Made by a program: the position numbers and the translations under genes. From Pseudomonas sp. S06B 330 (GTDB taxonomy: Bacteria > Pseudomonadota > Gammaproteobacteria > Pseudomonadales > Pseudomonadaceae), in the NCBI RefSeq assembly GCF_002845275.2, contig NZ_CP088149.1, positions 3,716,501-3,780,500 on the forward strand: a DNA stretch of 64,000 nt, in the 5' to 3' direction. Positions within the stretch are counted from its first letter, which is position 1, and every line of letters begins with the position of its first letter. Below the pieces are notes generated by a model. It had not been told where the DNA came from. It saw only the letters and a program-made list of their open reading frames with translations, and searched no databases. This document shows, piece after piece, positions 1 to 9,217 of the stretch.

Positions 1-815
1 CCTTCGTAGGGCTTGAGCCGATCTTCGCTCGGGGTCAAACCCGCTAAGGCCATTAGCGGGCTCGGTGTATCCACCAATTGCCCGTCTTCCATGTAATTAC
101 GGATCGACGTCCACATTCCCAGTGAATGGGCGTCGCTAGGCTGCGGCAGCAGCAGAAACTGCACGGTGTCTTGTTCCTCATCCTCCAGGCCCATGCCCAA
201 GGTGTACTGGCGAGTCGCGCCATAGCTGGTGACGCCCTGGGTATTGGCCACCCAGGCGACCACACTTTCCCAAGGAACGATCAGGACCCGATGGGTTTTG
301 GAGTCGACGTAGCAGACTTCGCGGCGTTGGCGGTTGAAGCGTACGGGGTAGGTTTTGGCGGCCTCGTAGACGCTAGAGATCATTCCGTATACGTAGGCGC
401 CGAATGGGAGAATGCCTAAAAGCGTATATCCAGAAAATACCTGGACGGCCATTGCTAGATCTTTAAATGGTGTAGGAAAGTTCTCAGGGTAGAAAACTAC
501 TCCATAGGTGATGATAAGAACAGGTGCAATAAATGCAGAAAACAACAGCATCCAGATCCCTGCGGCTAGTATCTTCCCTTGCTCTACCATTCCCCGGTTA
601 CTACCACCCAACTCCAGATAGGTATCGTTCATCTGCGAAAAGTTGCGACGAGATGATTGGGACTGACCTGTGTATACGGGCAAGGGCGACAGAAACAGGG
701 TTTCGTTCAATCCCTTGCCCCGGATTTCACCGGCACTGGGGCGCTGACTGCGAATGTCTGGTGCAGGTTCGGTGGCAACGGCTTTTTCTTGGCGTTTGAA
801 CAGTTTGCTAAACAT
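1..815 (-). CDS. T6SS-module membrane protein (DUF6708-like), 3' end outside window
   Basis: The first 271 codons are visible; the C-terminus lies beyond base 1. The ATG at 815 overlaps the stop of the upstream effector gene by 8 bases (ATGTTTAG), so the two are very probably translationally coupled. A charged N-terminal segment of about 80 residues is followed by two membrane helices (about residues 84-109 and 121-147) and then a soluble stretch with alternating beta-type sequence. The layout resembles DUF6708 proteins that sit after VasX-type effectors in Pseudomonas. As the gene directly after a toxin, it could be the immunity protein or an accessory membrane protein; this is inference from position only. 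No lipobox or signal peptide is seen. Confidence 0.7.
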   Translation of the reverse strand, partial: MFSKLFKRQEKAVATEPAPDIRSQRPSAGEIRGKGLNETLFLSPLPVYTGQSQSSRRNFSQMNDTYLELGGSNRGMVEQGKILAAGIWMLLFSAFIAPVLIITYGVVFYPENFPTPFKDLAMAVQVFSGYTLLGILPFGAYVYGMISSVYEAAKTYPVRFNRQRREVCYVDSKTHRVLIVPWESVVAWVANTQGVTSYGATRQYTLGMGLEDEEQDTVQFLLLPQPSDAHSLGMWTSIRNYMEDGQLVDTPSPLMALAGLTPSEDRLKPYE

Positions 816-3800
816 CGACAGTCGCCAAGTCGTCTCTGATGAACAGCCTGAAAGGGGCCTTGCCTGTTCCGGGGGGCATGCTCTCTACCGAGTCGAGTCG
901 ATAGGTACCCTTGGCCATGATGGTCACACCATAAGAGCGGGTGATGTACAGGTTACGCAGGACAAAAGTGGTTTGGTGGAGTACATCGCGTTCAGCGTCC
1001 AATTGGTAGGCGATGGTGAAGGCCAGGGCGAAATCTGAGGTTTGCTCGCAATCATTGATCGGCAAATGCAGCGTCAGTGCTTGTTGCCCTTCACTGACGA
1101 CGATGAAACGCGTGGCCCATATGGCGGTGCGTTCTTTCCAGCTTGCTGGCGGCAGGTTGCGCCTGTACGGCTGGTGTACGTAGTTATCACGGACCTGTTC
1201 GTAGGCTTGTAGCTGTAACTTGCGCTGGTCCATTTCCTGAGTGCTGATGCCAGGCAGCACCAGTTTCAAGTAGGTTTGTTTTTCATCGCGGATCAGTTCA
1301 CAGGTTGGCTTTTGCACGACCCTCGCCAGTTCACTCCACTCGTCTTGCAGGGTGCGGTGCCTGGATTTGTTGCCCCAAGTACTGGTTTCCATCCACGCTT
1401 GCAGATCATACAGATTGAAGTAGTTGTATAACCCCTCACCCACCAATTGCAGGGCAGTGGCGACCAGGCCTATCAGATTGGCACGCGCACCGATGGCCAA
1501 AAGCCGTGGACTAGCCTCTGCCCAGGCCAAAGCGCGCAGTTCGGTCGGTGTTTTCAAAATGTTCTTGATGATGGAGCCTGTGTGCTTGGCGGCCCAGGTG
1601 TTGGTACCAGCCAATATCCCATCGCCGGTAATCTGCACAGTGGCAGCACCCAGCCCCTTGTAATCGCCTTTAGCCAAGGCTCTGCCCCATTGCAGTGAGT
1701 GTTTGCCCAAGTCGATTGATGCAGCAATGCCGCCAAAACCGAATGCACCAAGTCCAGAAGTCCCACTCCAGCGCCCCAAGCGGCTCATGGTATTGAGCTT
1801 GCCAGCAGCACTTTCCATCTGCTCGATATGCGCTTGAAAAAGCGTAACGGACAGTCCTTGTACTGCCGAAAATCCTGCAGCCGACATGCCTAAGAAAGAT
1901 TCCCCTGCCGCGCCAAAGTCAGCTAATGAGCGATCAGGTTTTACCAGTACGCTCATCGCCTCAATAAACTTCAGCCCCTGAATCACAAACAACGCCAACG
2001 CAATCCCGTCGCCTTTCGACTTCACCGTTCCCAATAGCGGCTTGTTAAAGGTTCCAGTAGCCCGGAAGTCCCGTGCGGTCCTGGTCATCTCTGCACGCAA
2101 CTGCGGATCCAGGCCATCGATTACCGTGCCAATTTGTGCCGGGCTGTCGCCACCGACGGTCAAGGCCCCTGCAAGCCGCTCTTCTAAAGGCATCAAGGCA
2201 GCTTTCAGCAGGACAATGCGCTGGTTATAGGCCGCTTCGCTGCCAGCCATGGCGAAACCTGTGGACTGGCGTATCAGTTCGCGGTTGCGCAGCTTGTAGA
2301 TTTCCTTGAGCTGGCTACGCAGGTTCATCGAATGCTCACGGGCCTGATTGAACTCCGTGAGTTCTGCCACTGATGCAGCACGTAACGTCAGGCCCTGACG
2401 TGAGAATTCACGGAGCAGCTGCAGCCTTGCCGACGACCCGATGTGGCGAATGTAGTCATTGGGGTCAATGTTGCGGCCTAGCTTGAAGGTTTCGTGAGCC
2501 CTTTCCAGTTGATCCGCAATCTTTAGCTGTCGGGCCGGGATGTAAGCTTCATCCAACATGCTCTGCAAACCCATGAACTGAGTATTCAGTTTGGTGTAAT
2601 TGGGCAGGCGTTTAATCATCAAGCTGTGAAATTGATTGCTCAATACATTGACGTTATTGGTGCTTTGCGCAGCATCAAGCACCTTGATGGTGAAGCTGCT
2701 CAAGTCCGCCAGTTTTTTTGCAATGTCGATTTGCTCTGCCAGGCTCAAGGTGTCGAGCCCAGGCACCACCGTCAACAGGTCGGACTCCAGGTAAGCAGCC
2801 AGTTTTTTCGCAGCGTTTCGATCTGCGCACATCGCCGCCACACAAACGAATTCGGTTTCCAGACGGTGCTTGATCTGTGCATCGAGTGTGAAATCGTAGT
2901 ACCAGGCTGCGCGGTGGAACAGGCCGGCGGTGAACAGGTTGAGGCGATCGTCGCGTAGGGTTTGCAGGCGGGCATGCCAGTGACTCAGCAGGTTTTGCTG
3001 CGCCAGGACAAAGGCTTCCATTTCTGCCCGCTTGACCAGGTCGTCGATGCCGCGCTGGCCAATGTCCTTGCCGTACAGCGCGTGCCAACTCTCCAGGCTG
3101 AGCGTGTTGAGGGCATCCTGATGTTTTTGATAGAGCGCAGCTCCCAGCGCGTCTTTCATGTCGATAAAGGCACGGGCATAGACATTGTCCTCGGCCGCTT
3201 GTCGCCAGTGCTGTTCGCTACCGAAGATGCCCGGTGCCGGATGTTCGTGCCGGACCGTTAGAAACTCAAAGATTCTCGATTGCTGTTGCTTTGTGGTGTC
3301 ATCTTTCAGCGCGCGAATGGCCGAATCGGTTTCGCTCTGCGCCACCAAGCGTGCGGTATTGACGGTGTACAAGGACTGGATGTAAGTACCACTGAGGTAT
3401 TGGGCCTGGCGCGTGTCGTCAGCACTCCACTGATCGATCCAGTCGGCCACTTTCAGTTGGGCGGCGGCCAGGTCGCGCATCACGCCAATGTCGTCGCGCA
3501 GCACCAGAAACAGGTAATCGTCCTGGTAAGCACCGAGTACTTTACTGGTCAGTGCTTCAATTTCCGTGTCCTGGAACAACGGCTGCTCTTCCCAGTGGTA
3601 GGGCTGTGTCTCCTCAGGGTTGGCGCCGTCGGGAAAGGCTTTGGACGCTGGCCGTTGGCTGGCGCCTGTCGCGTCGGGCGGCTGGGCGTTTTCCGCCACT
3701 TCCGCCAGCCATTTGTTTGCCTGTGGCTTGCTCAACAGGTTGGCACCGCCGCGCAGCGGGCAGGCACTCTGCAGGTCGACCCGCTGCATCAAGCGTTGGC

Positions 3801-4257
3801 GTTCGTCCCTGGACGTGAGCACTTGCGCGCATTTGAAGGCCGTCCACTGAATTTCGCAGTAGCAGGCATACAAGGTGTGATTACGCTTGAACACCAAATG
3901 TGGTTCGCCGACAGCACTGGTGCGTGTGTCACTGGCAACCTCCTGACTGTTCCAGAGCAACTTGCTGATCTGGCCTTTTTCAATGCTGTACTCATGCAGA
4001 TAACCGCTGGTGTCGTCGATGATGTACAGATATCCATCACGCAACAGGCGGATGCCCAACGGCTGGCTCTGTAGTTTGAATGGCATGGACAGCTCAGCGG
4101 CAGGATCGAGGTGCTCGACCAAGCCGTAGCGCAGCGGCAGCAACTGCACTTTCGTATTCATCAATGGACACACCCCGAGAGGAGCACGTGCGTCCTTGAT
4201 GCTTTTGGCCATGGCGGCAGTATTGGCGCTGATCTTGGGGGGGTGTTGAACAGTCAC
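808..4257 (-). CDS. VasX-type type VI secretion effector (1149 aa)
   Basis: A large T6SS effector expected to be delivered by the VgrG encoded just upstream and to act on target-cell membranes. The N-terminal 150 residues match the VasX N-terminal region: a CPL motif near residue 30, then a PLRYGLVEH block and a GIRLLRDGYLYIID block. A long helical middle follows. Around residues 750-1000 lie several hydrophobic stretches (ALALFVIQGLKFIEAM, GAFGFGGIAASIDLG, LIGLVATALQLVGEGLY) like those of pore-forming colicin-type proteins. The last 150 residues are beta-rich. Start is GTG at 4257, overlapping the adaptor stop by 4 bases (GTGA), with an AAGGA site 8 bases upstream. VasX of Vibrio cholerae is a known membrane-permeabilising T6SS effector; activity here is inferred. 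Confidence 0.82.
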   Translation of the reverse strand: MTVQHPPKISANTAAMAKSIKDARAPLGVCPLMNTKVQLLPLRYGLVEHLDPAAELSMPFKLQSQPLGIRLLRDGYLYIIDDTSGYLHEYSIEKGQISKLLWNSQEVASDTRTSAVGEPHLVFKRNHTLYACYCEIQWTAFKCAQVLTSRDERQRLMQRVDLQSACPLRGGANLLSKPQANKWLAEVAENAQPPDATGASQRPASKAFPDGANPEETQPYHWEEQPLFQDTEIEALTSKVLGAYQDDYLFLVLRDDIGVMRDLAAAQLKVADWIDQWSADDTRQAQYLSGTYIQSLYTVNTARLVAQSETDSAIRALKDDTTKQQQSRIFEFLTVRHEHPAPGIFGSEQHWRQAAEDNVYARAFIDMKDALGAALYQKHQDALNTLSLESWHALYGKDIGQRGIDDLVKRAEMEAFVLAQQNLLSHWHARLQTLRDDRLNLFTAGLFHRAAWYYDFTLDAQIKHRLETEFVCVAAMCADRNAAKKLAAYLESDLLTVVPGLDTLSLAEQIDIAKKLADLSSFTIKVLDAAQSTNNVNVLSNQFHSLMIKRLPNYTKLNTQFMGLQSMLDEAYIPARQLKIADQLERAHETFKLGRNIDPNDYIRHIGSSARLQLLREFSRQGLTLRAASVAELTEFNQAREHSMNLRSQLKEIYKLRNRELIRQSTGFAMAGSEAAYNQRIVLLKAALMPLEERLAGALTVGGDSPAQIGTVIDGLDPQLRAEMTRTARDFRATGTFNKPLLGTVKSKGDGIALALFVIQGLKFIEAMSVLVKPDRSLADFGAAGESFLGMSAAGFSAVQGLSVTLFQAHIEQMESAAGKLNTMSRLGRWSGTSGLGAFGFGGIAASIDLGKHSLQWGRALAKGDYKGLGAATVQITGDGILAGTNTWAAKHTGSIIKNILKTPTELRALAWAEASPRLLAIGARANLIGLVATALQLVGEGLYNYFNLYDLQAWMETSTWGNKSRHRTLQDEWSELARVVQKPTCELIRDEKQTYLKLVLPGISTQEMDQRKLQLQAYEQVRDNYVHQPYRRNLPPASWKERTAIWATRFIVVSEGQQALTLHLPINDCEQTSDFALAFTIAYQLDAERDVLHQTTFVLRNLYITRSYGVTIMAKGTYRLDSVESMPPGTGKAPFRLFIRDDLATVDV

Positions 4258-5126
4258 AGCAGGCGTCCTTGTCGGTCAGCGGCCCAGTGTTCGGCCAGTT
4301 CGGCAGCACGCCGCACACGGGTCAATGGGGCATCTGGCGTCGATTCCGTCAGCAGTTGAACGATGTCTGGGTGGTCAGCCAGCGGCCGCCCGCCCAGGTA
4401 GCCGAAAACATTCGCGTACAGGGTGATTTCCTGTGGGCTGGCAAAGCCTAGTTGATAGGCGTCGCCCGCTAATGTCTGCACATACTGACGACGCTCAGGC
4501 GGTGCAACAGTCGCCATGAAATCCGGGAAGTACTGTTGCAGGTGCTCACACACGCTGGAGACAGTGTTGCGAAACTCGACGTCCCCCAACGCGGTAAGCT
4601 CCTGATCGCTCAATCGATAGGACGCCGGCTCAGCACTGGCTTGCGGTGTTCGCGCGTGTTGCCGCCAGGTGGCGTCCACGCCATCCGGCAAGCAAACATG
4701 CGTGACAGGGCCAAACCAGCGGGCACTGCCGTCTTGCACCGCGATACCGAACAGTTGATGCATCACCGCTGGGTCGGCAATGCGCGGCATCACCTCCACG
4801 CCTTGTGCCTGTTCAACACTGAGCAAGTGGCGCCAATGCTCACAAAGCCGATGGACATCGGCATCACTGAACAGCAAATAGCCCCACTCGAGGGCGGCGT
4901 GTTCCTGAAAATGCGCCAGCAGCGGATCATCGCGGCCTGTGAGCGGAACCAAACAGGGTGAGATGTCTGACAGTTCATGCCAGCGTGTATTCAGGTACAG
5001 GCTGTAGGGCGGATTGCCCCAGGGGTGCAGACGTTGCAGCAGATCCGGCATGCTGACACCGTCCAGCAGCAAGTACGCAGGTGTCATCCAGGGCAACTCT
5101 TGCGGCAGTGGCGGTAACTCACGCAT
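4254..5126 (-). CDS. DUF4123 T6SS effector adaptor (chaperone)
   Basis: DUF4123 proteins load a specific effector onto the VgrG spike and are encoded between vgrG and effector, exactly as here. The N-terminal half carries the typical block LLLDGVSMPDLLQRLH, later LLFSDADVHRLCEHWR and the segment ending FGIAVQDGSARWFGPV. The ATG at 5126 is chosen because it overlaps the vgrG stop by 8 bases (ATGCGTGA); the frame stays open for 14 codons further upstream but lies inside vgrG. Its stop overlaps the effector GTG by 4 bases. The product is 290 residues, within the usual range, with a helical C-terminal part that probably selects the cargo. No signal peptide. Confidence 0.85.
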   Translation of the reverse strand: MRELPPLPQELPWMTPAYLLLDGVSMPDLLQRLHPWGNPPYSLYLNTRWHELSDISPCLVPLTGRDDPLLAHFQEHAALEWGYLLFSDADVHRLCEHWRHLLSVEQAQGVEVMPRIADPAVMHQLFGIAVQDGSARWFGPVTHVCLPDGVDATWRQHARTPQASAEPASYRLSDQELTALGDVEFRNTVSSVCEHLQQYFPDFMATVAPPERRQYVQTLAGDAYQLGFASPQEITLYANVFGYLGGRPLADHPDIVQLLTESTPDAPLTRVRRAAELAEHWAADRQGRLL

Positions 5127-7137
5127 CGGCTTGCCCCGCTTGTAGTTTCGCCGCTTCGCACACCGCACAGATTGGCTTTTTGGCCATCAAGGCCACGCGC
5201 TGCGTCTGGGGTAGCAAAGGCGCTTGAAGCGCCGCCAGTTCAGTTGGCAGCGCTTGTTTGGCCGCAACGCCGGCTACCGGCGCCCCACCGAGTAGAATTT
5301 CGCTACTGCTGAAAATACCACCGGGGCCGATGACGATGTGCTGGCCGCCACCTTTCAAGGTGATGCTGGCCCCCGCATCGAGGATCACCTGCACGCCTGT
5401 CTTGAGGTGCACTTGCTGACCCGCTTCAACTGCCAGCGTTTGTCCGATCCGGGTATGGCTGCTGCTGGCGACCTGCAAGTAGTCGTTGGCCTTGAGTTCG
5501 ACCTTGCGGTCCGCGCTCACGGTGCGCTGGTCTTCAGCTTCCAGCACTGCAATGCTGTTGCCCTTGATGGTTTCCCGGCGCTCGTTACCGACTTCCAGGC
5601 GGCTGTCATTCTCGATCTTTTGCTCCAGGTCGCGCTGGGCACGCAGGTAGATCAACTCCTGGCCTTTGCGGTCCTCTATCGACAGTTCGTTGTAGCCACC
5701 GCTGTCAGGCGAGCTACGGCTGCGCAGCACGGTCTTGGTTTTGTTCGCGGGCAACGGGTAAGGCTGCGGGGTGAGCTTGTTGGGCACGCAACCGGTAATC
5801 AACGGCTGGTCGGGATCACCTTCCAGGTAGGTGACCAGCACTTCCATGCCGATGCGCGGGAGGGTCACCGCGCCAAAACCCTGTCCAGCCCAGCTGGACG
5901 CTACCCGTAGCCAGCAACTGCTCTTGTCGCTGTTCAGTTCGGTACGGTCCCAGTGGAACTCGACTTTGACCCGCCCGTATTCATCGCAGTAGATGTCTTC
6001 CCCGGCCGGCCCGGTAACCCGGGCGGTCTGGCTGACCAGCACGGCGTTGCGGGTGACCAGCGGTGGCCGGTAGAACACGTCCCAGGGAATGGCGCTGAAG
6101 CTGTTGCGATAGCCTTGGCTGAAGCCGCCTTCGGGTTGGCTGTCGCTGCGGACTGACTCCTCAAGCACCTGCGGCTGTTTACCTTCATGGGTGACGCTGA
6201 GCAAGAGCCACAAGTCGTTGCTGTCTTTACGCGGGTGCTCGGTCAGGTCGAAGAAGTGGCCGCTGCGCAGAAATGGTTGGTCGCTTTGACCTTCGGCCAA
6301 CTGGTAGTCACAGCGGTGCCGCTCCAGGGCCTGGCGGGCGCGTTGTCTGCCAAGGCTCTCGGTGTCCATCGACAACGGGTAGCGGTAGTCCTCAAGCTCC
6401 GGGCTGAACTCGGCGGTGAACTGGCTCTCCAGCAGCAGGCTTGGCCGCTGGAAGTCATAGCCGCGGCGCGTGACCGTGCTGGTGCGGGTGCTGAAGCGCC
6501 GGGAGAACTGGCTGATGACCGGGTGGTCCGCCACCAGACCACTGCCTTGCTGATACGGCGTGGCGCCAAGCTTGGGGAAAAACGTCTGGTCGTCGGTGAA
6601 CACCAGCCGATGGCCGTCCGGGCTGTGCTGGTGGTGCCAGGCAATCCCGTCCTCACTGCACAGCCGCAGGATCAGCTCGTAGTCGCTTTCAAAATATTGA
6701 GTGCAGTATTCACGTTCAGGGCTGGTGCGGACATGAAAGACAAAAGCATCGGCCTGAATGCCATGGCCCTTGAGCACCTGGGCAACGATCTGCGGCACCG
6801 TCAGTTGCTGGAAAATCCGCTGGTTGTAGCTGAATTGCAAGTAGTGCAGTGCGGGCACCAAGGTCAGCTGATAGCGGGTCAGGCGTCTGCCGGATTCGCC
6901 GACCAGAACATCTTCGATATGCCCGTGAATCCCTTCACCCTGCAAGCCAAAGCGCAGGAACGCCGGCTGACCGAGCAGGCTTTCCAGATCGAAATCAGGG
7001 TACTCGCTGACCAGCTCGACGCTGATCGCATACAAGCAACTAATGGCTTCAGTACCGCTGAAAGCCAGCACTTTGAAGTCGTTGCGAACCGTGGGGATCA
7101 GTAACTCGAAATGCACGCTATGGGCCGGCGCGAACAT
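5119..7137 (-). CDS. vgrG: Type VI secretion tip protein VgrG (TssI)
   Basis: The VgrG trimer forms the puncturing spike on the Hcp tube. Start ATG at 7137 has AAGGA spaced 7 bases upstream; an in-frame ATG-type extension to 7209 lacks such a site. The protein is 672 residues. The N-terminal gp27-like part contains LLGQPAFLRF and GIHGHIEDV. The gp5 OB-fold contains DEYGRVKVEFHWDR and the Gly-rich segment SSWAGQGFGAVTLPRIGMEV. A beta-helix then ends around GGQHIVIGPGGIFSSSEI. After the helix a tail of about 50 residues with a CAVC pair replaces any enzymatic domain, and probably docks the DUF4123 adaptor. No hcp, tssB/C or tssM is in the window, so this is an orphan vgrG island. Confidence 0.95.
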   Translation of the reverse strand: MFAPAHSVHFELLIPTVRNDFKVLAFSGTEAISCLYAISVELVSEYPDFDLESLLGQPAFLRFGLQGEGIHGHIEDVLVGESGRRLTRYQLTLVPALHYLQFSYNQRIFQQLTVPQIVAQVLKGHGIQADAFVFHVRTSPEREYCTQYFESDYELILRLCSEDGIAWHHQHSPDGHRLVFTDDQTFFPKLGATPYQQGSGLVADHPVISQFSRRFSTRTSTVTRRGYDFQRPSLLLESQFTAEFSPELEDYRYPLSMDTESLGRQRARQALERHRCDYQLAEGQSDQPFLRSGHFFDLTEHPRKDSNDLWLLLSVTHEGKQPQVLEESVRSDSQPEGGFSQGYRNSFSAIPWDVFYRPPLVTRNAVLVSQTARVTGPAGEDIYCDEYGRVKVEFHWDRTELNSDKSSCWLRVASSWAGQGFGAVTLPRIGMEVLVTYLEGDPDQPLITGCVPNKLTPQPYPLPANKTKTVLRSRSSPDSGGYNELSIEDRKGQELIYLRAQRDLEQKIENDSRLEVGNERRETIKGNSIAVLEAEDQRTVSADRKVELKANDYLQVASSSHTRIGQTLAVEAGQQVHLKTGVQVILDAGASITLKGGGQHIVIGPGGIFSSSEILLGGAPVAGVAAKQALPTELAALQAPLLPQTQRVALMAKKPICAVCEAAKLQAGQADA

Positions 7138-7338
7138 ACGTTTGTCCTTAAACGGGTGAGACAAAAACACGATACCCAAGCCATATCCTGCTTGAGCTGG
7201 CGTAAACACCCGGAAAAGTTACCAAGCGCGGCAAAGAAATGATGTCAGACGCTTCCTAAAATGCATCTGTACTTTCTGGCTGTCAGTTGAGGGGGCACTC
7301 AAGCCACAAGCAGGCTTGCCCAGCGCCTGGCTTTACCG

Positions 7339-7368
7339 TTAACCAAAAGTTGACAGCTTAGGTATACT
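7339..7368 (+). promoter_or_regulatory. Possible promoter of the HTH-PAS gene
   Basis: A TATACT hexamer (7363-7368) lies 35 bases before the ATG at 7403. At the usual 17-18 base spacing the upstream element reads TTAACC/TAACCA, a weak -35 box. The 265-base gap between vgrG and this gene must hold promoters in both directions; only this -10 element stands out. Confidence 0.3.
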
Positions 7369-7402
7369 GACAGGCTCTTGGCCCCGATCAGGACACCTGC
7401 CC

Positions 7403-8485
7403 ATGTTGGAAAACAGTTTCGCCTTCCGCCTCAAGGAACTGCTCGAGCATCACAAGCTGACCCTGCAAGCCGTGGGCACGGCCTTGGGCATCTCGCGCAC
7501 GGCGGTGCACAAATGGACCCGTGGCGGCGAAATCGACTACGACAACCTGCGCAAGCTGGCCGACTTTCTCAAGGTCAACTGGATCTGGCTGCGCTATGGC
7601 GAAGAGGCCCTGGAGAACGTCCAGCAGCATCAGGTGGTCGAGCTGCCGATGACCGACCTGCGCCGCCGCTACACCGCCGAGATCATGGAAAGCGAAACAC
7701 GCATGAAGCTGGCCCAGGAAGGCGCGCGCATCGTCACCTGGGAATGGAACCTGATCAGCGACGAGGTCACCTACTCGCCCAACGTCGAGCAGGTCTACGG
7801 CTGGCCAGTCACTCGCAATGAAGATTTCTGGGCGCACCTGCCCGAGGAAGACATCAACCACATGCAGCAGCTGTACGCTCAGGCAGTGGCTGACGGCACC
7901 GGCTGTGAGTGTGATTTCCGCATTACCCGCCCCGACGGCGAGCAGCGCTGGATTTCCTCCCGGGCCACGGTGGTACGCGACAGCGTCGGCCGCTCGGTGA
8001 AGATGGTCGGCATCAGCATGGACAACACGCAGCGCATGGTCGCTGAAGCCGAGTTGCGCAACAGTGAAGAGCGCTTTCGCACCATCTTCGAACTGGCCTG
8101 GGGCGCTCTGGCGTACATTGATCCCAATGGCGCGTGGCAGCGGGTCAACCGCAGCCTCTGCGACCTGCTCGGTTACCGCGCCGAAGAGCTCTACGCCATG
8201 ACCTTCCAGCAACTGACCCACCCTGACGATCTACCCGCCAACCTGCAATTGCTGCAGCGCATGCTGGCGGGCGAGATCGACCGCTATGAGGTTGAAAAGC
8301 GCGTGCGTCACAAGGATGGCCGCTATATCTGGGTACGCGCGCGCACCTCGCTGCAACGCCGGGAAGACGGTGAGCCGGAACACCTGATCAGTGTGTTCGA
8401 AGACATCGCGGCCGAACGTTGCGAACACGAACGCCTCGAAGCGCACATCGCCGGGCTCGAAGCCAGGTTGGCGCAAAAGGCCTGA
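7403..8485 (+). CDS. HTH-PAS-PAS sensory protein
   Basis: 360 residues. Residues about 9-62 form a Cro/CI-type helix-turn-helix (TLQAVGTALGISRTAVHKW) of the kind found in XRE regulators. Two PAS/PAC sensor domains follow (about 98-210 and 215-340), with PAC motifs DFRITRPDGEQRWISSR and RVRHKDGRYIWVRAR. There is no kinase, GGDEF or EAL output, so the likely output is DNA binding controlled by a ligand or redox state sensed by PAS. The C-terminus ends in a short coiled coil (HERLEAHIAGLEARL). Start ATG with AGGA nine bases upstream. The downstream DUF1275 gene follows after 30 bases and may be co-transcribed. The target is unknown. Confidence 0.8.
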   Translation: MLENSFAFRLKELLEHHKLTLQAVGTALGISRTAVHKWTRGGEIDYDNLRKLADFLKVNWIWLRYGEEALENVQQHQVVELPMTDLRRRYTAEIMESETRMKLAQEGARIVTWEWNLISDEVTYSPNVEQVYGWPVTRNEDFWAHLPEEDINHMQQLYAQAVADGTGCECDFRITRPDGEQRWISSRATVVRDSVGRSVKMVGISMDNTQRMVAEAELRNSEERFRTIFELAWGALAYIDPNGAWQRVNRSLCDLLGYRAEELYAMTFQQLTHPDDLPANLQLLQRMLAGEIDRYEVEKRVRHKDGRYIWVRARTSLQRREDGEPEHLISVFEDIAAERCEHERLEAHIAGLEARLAQKA

Positions 8486-8515
8486 GTCACCCCTCGTTGA
8501 TCGGGAGCGTACTGA

Positions 8516-9214
8516 ATGCTGCCAGGTTCTTCCTTTCTATCAGCCCGGTCGTTGCGGGTAGCCCGGTTGCGCGGCAAGGTCGGCTTGTATTTTGTCGCCG
8601 CCCTGTCGGTTCTGGCCGGGATGACCGATGCCATCGGCTTTATGGCCACCGGTGATTTTGTCTCGTTCATGAGCGGCAATACTACGCGCCTGGCGGTATC
8701 GTTGGGGGCAGGTGACGTCGAGTTGGTGTTGCGCATTGGCCTGGTGTTACTGGCCTTTGTGCTCGGCAATGCCCTGGGTGTAGTGATTGCCCGCCTGACC
8801 GGACGCCGGCCATGGCCGCTGCTGTCGCTTATCGCTGCCCTGCTGGCACTGGCCGGTTTGCTCCCACTCGCCTGGCAATTGCCCGCACTGGTCGCTGCGG
8901 TCATCGCCATGGGCATGATCAATGCGGTGGTCGAGGAAGTGAACGGCATGCCGATCGGCCTGACCTACGTCACTGGGGCGCTGTCGCGTTTTGGCCGCGG
9001 GCTTGGCCGGACGTTGCTGGGTGAACGTCGGCACGGCTGGCGGGTGCAACTGATTCCCTGGACCGGGATGTTCGTTGGCGCCATTGCCGGGGTATTGCTG
9101 GAGCAAGCCTTCGATCTGGCCGCGCTGCTGTTCAGCGCCCTGCTCGCTGCCGCGCTGGGGCTGATCTCGTTGAAGATCCCCCGGCGCTGGCAACTGGGCT
9201 ACATGCCCCGCTAG
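8516..9214 (+). CDS. DUF1275 (YoaK-type) membrane protein
   Basis: 232 residues, with about six hydrophobic helices. It carries the family signature GMTDAIGFMATGDFVSFMSG followed by NTTRL near residue 60, and the central INAVVEEVNGMPIGLTYVTG block. DUF1275 proteins are uncharacterised inner-membrane proteins, sometimes annotated as possible transporters. The ATG at 8516 has GGGAG eight bases upstream. It follows the HTH-PAS gene closely and converges on the lipoprotein gene ending at 9218, only 3 bases away. Confidence 0.85.
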   Translation: MLPGSSFLSARSLRVARLRGKVGLYFVAALSVLAGMTDAIGFMATGDFVSFMSGNTTRLAVSLGAGDVELVLRIGLVLLAFVLGNALGVVIARLTGRRPWPLLSLIAALLALAGLLPLAWQLPALVAAVIAMGMINAVVEEVNGMPIGLTYVTGALSRFGRGLGRTLLGERRHGWRVQLIPWTGMFVGAIAGVLLEQAFDLAALLFSALLAAALGLISLKIPRRWQLGYMPR

Positions 9215-9217
9215 CCG

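Noticed and set aside
3280..4074. Long plus-strand frame of 264 codons opposite the VasX-type effector
   Set aside because: It is antisense to a protein with recognisable domains; no ribosome site and no family pattern. Shadow of high-GC coding sequence.
6187..7104. Plus-strand frame of 305 codons opposite vgrG
   Set aside because: Antisense to a clearly conserved VgrG; amino-acid composition typical of a shadow frame.
7350..7368. TTGACA and TATACT near each other before the HTH-PAS gene
   Set aside because: The spacing is only 7 bases, so they cannot be the -35 and -10 of one promoter.
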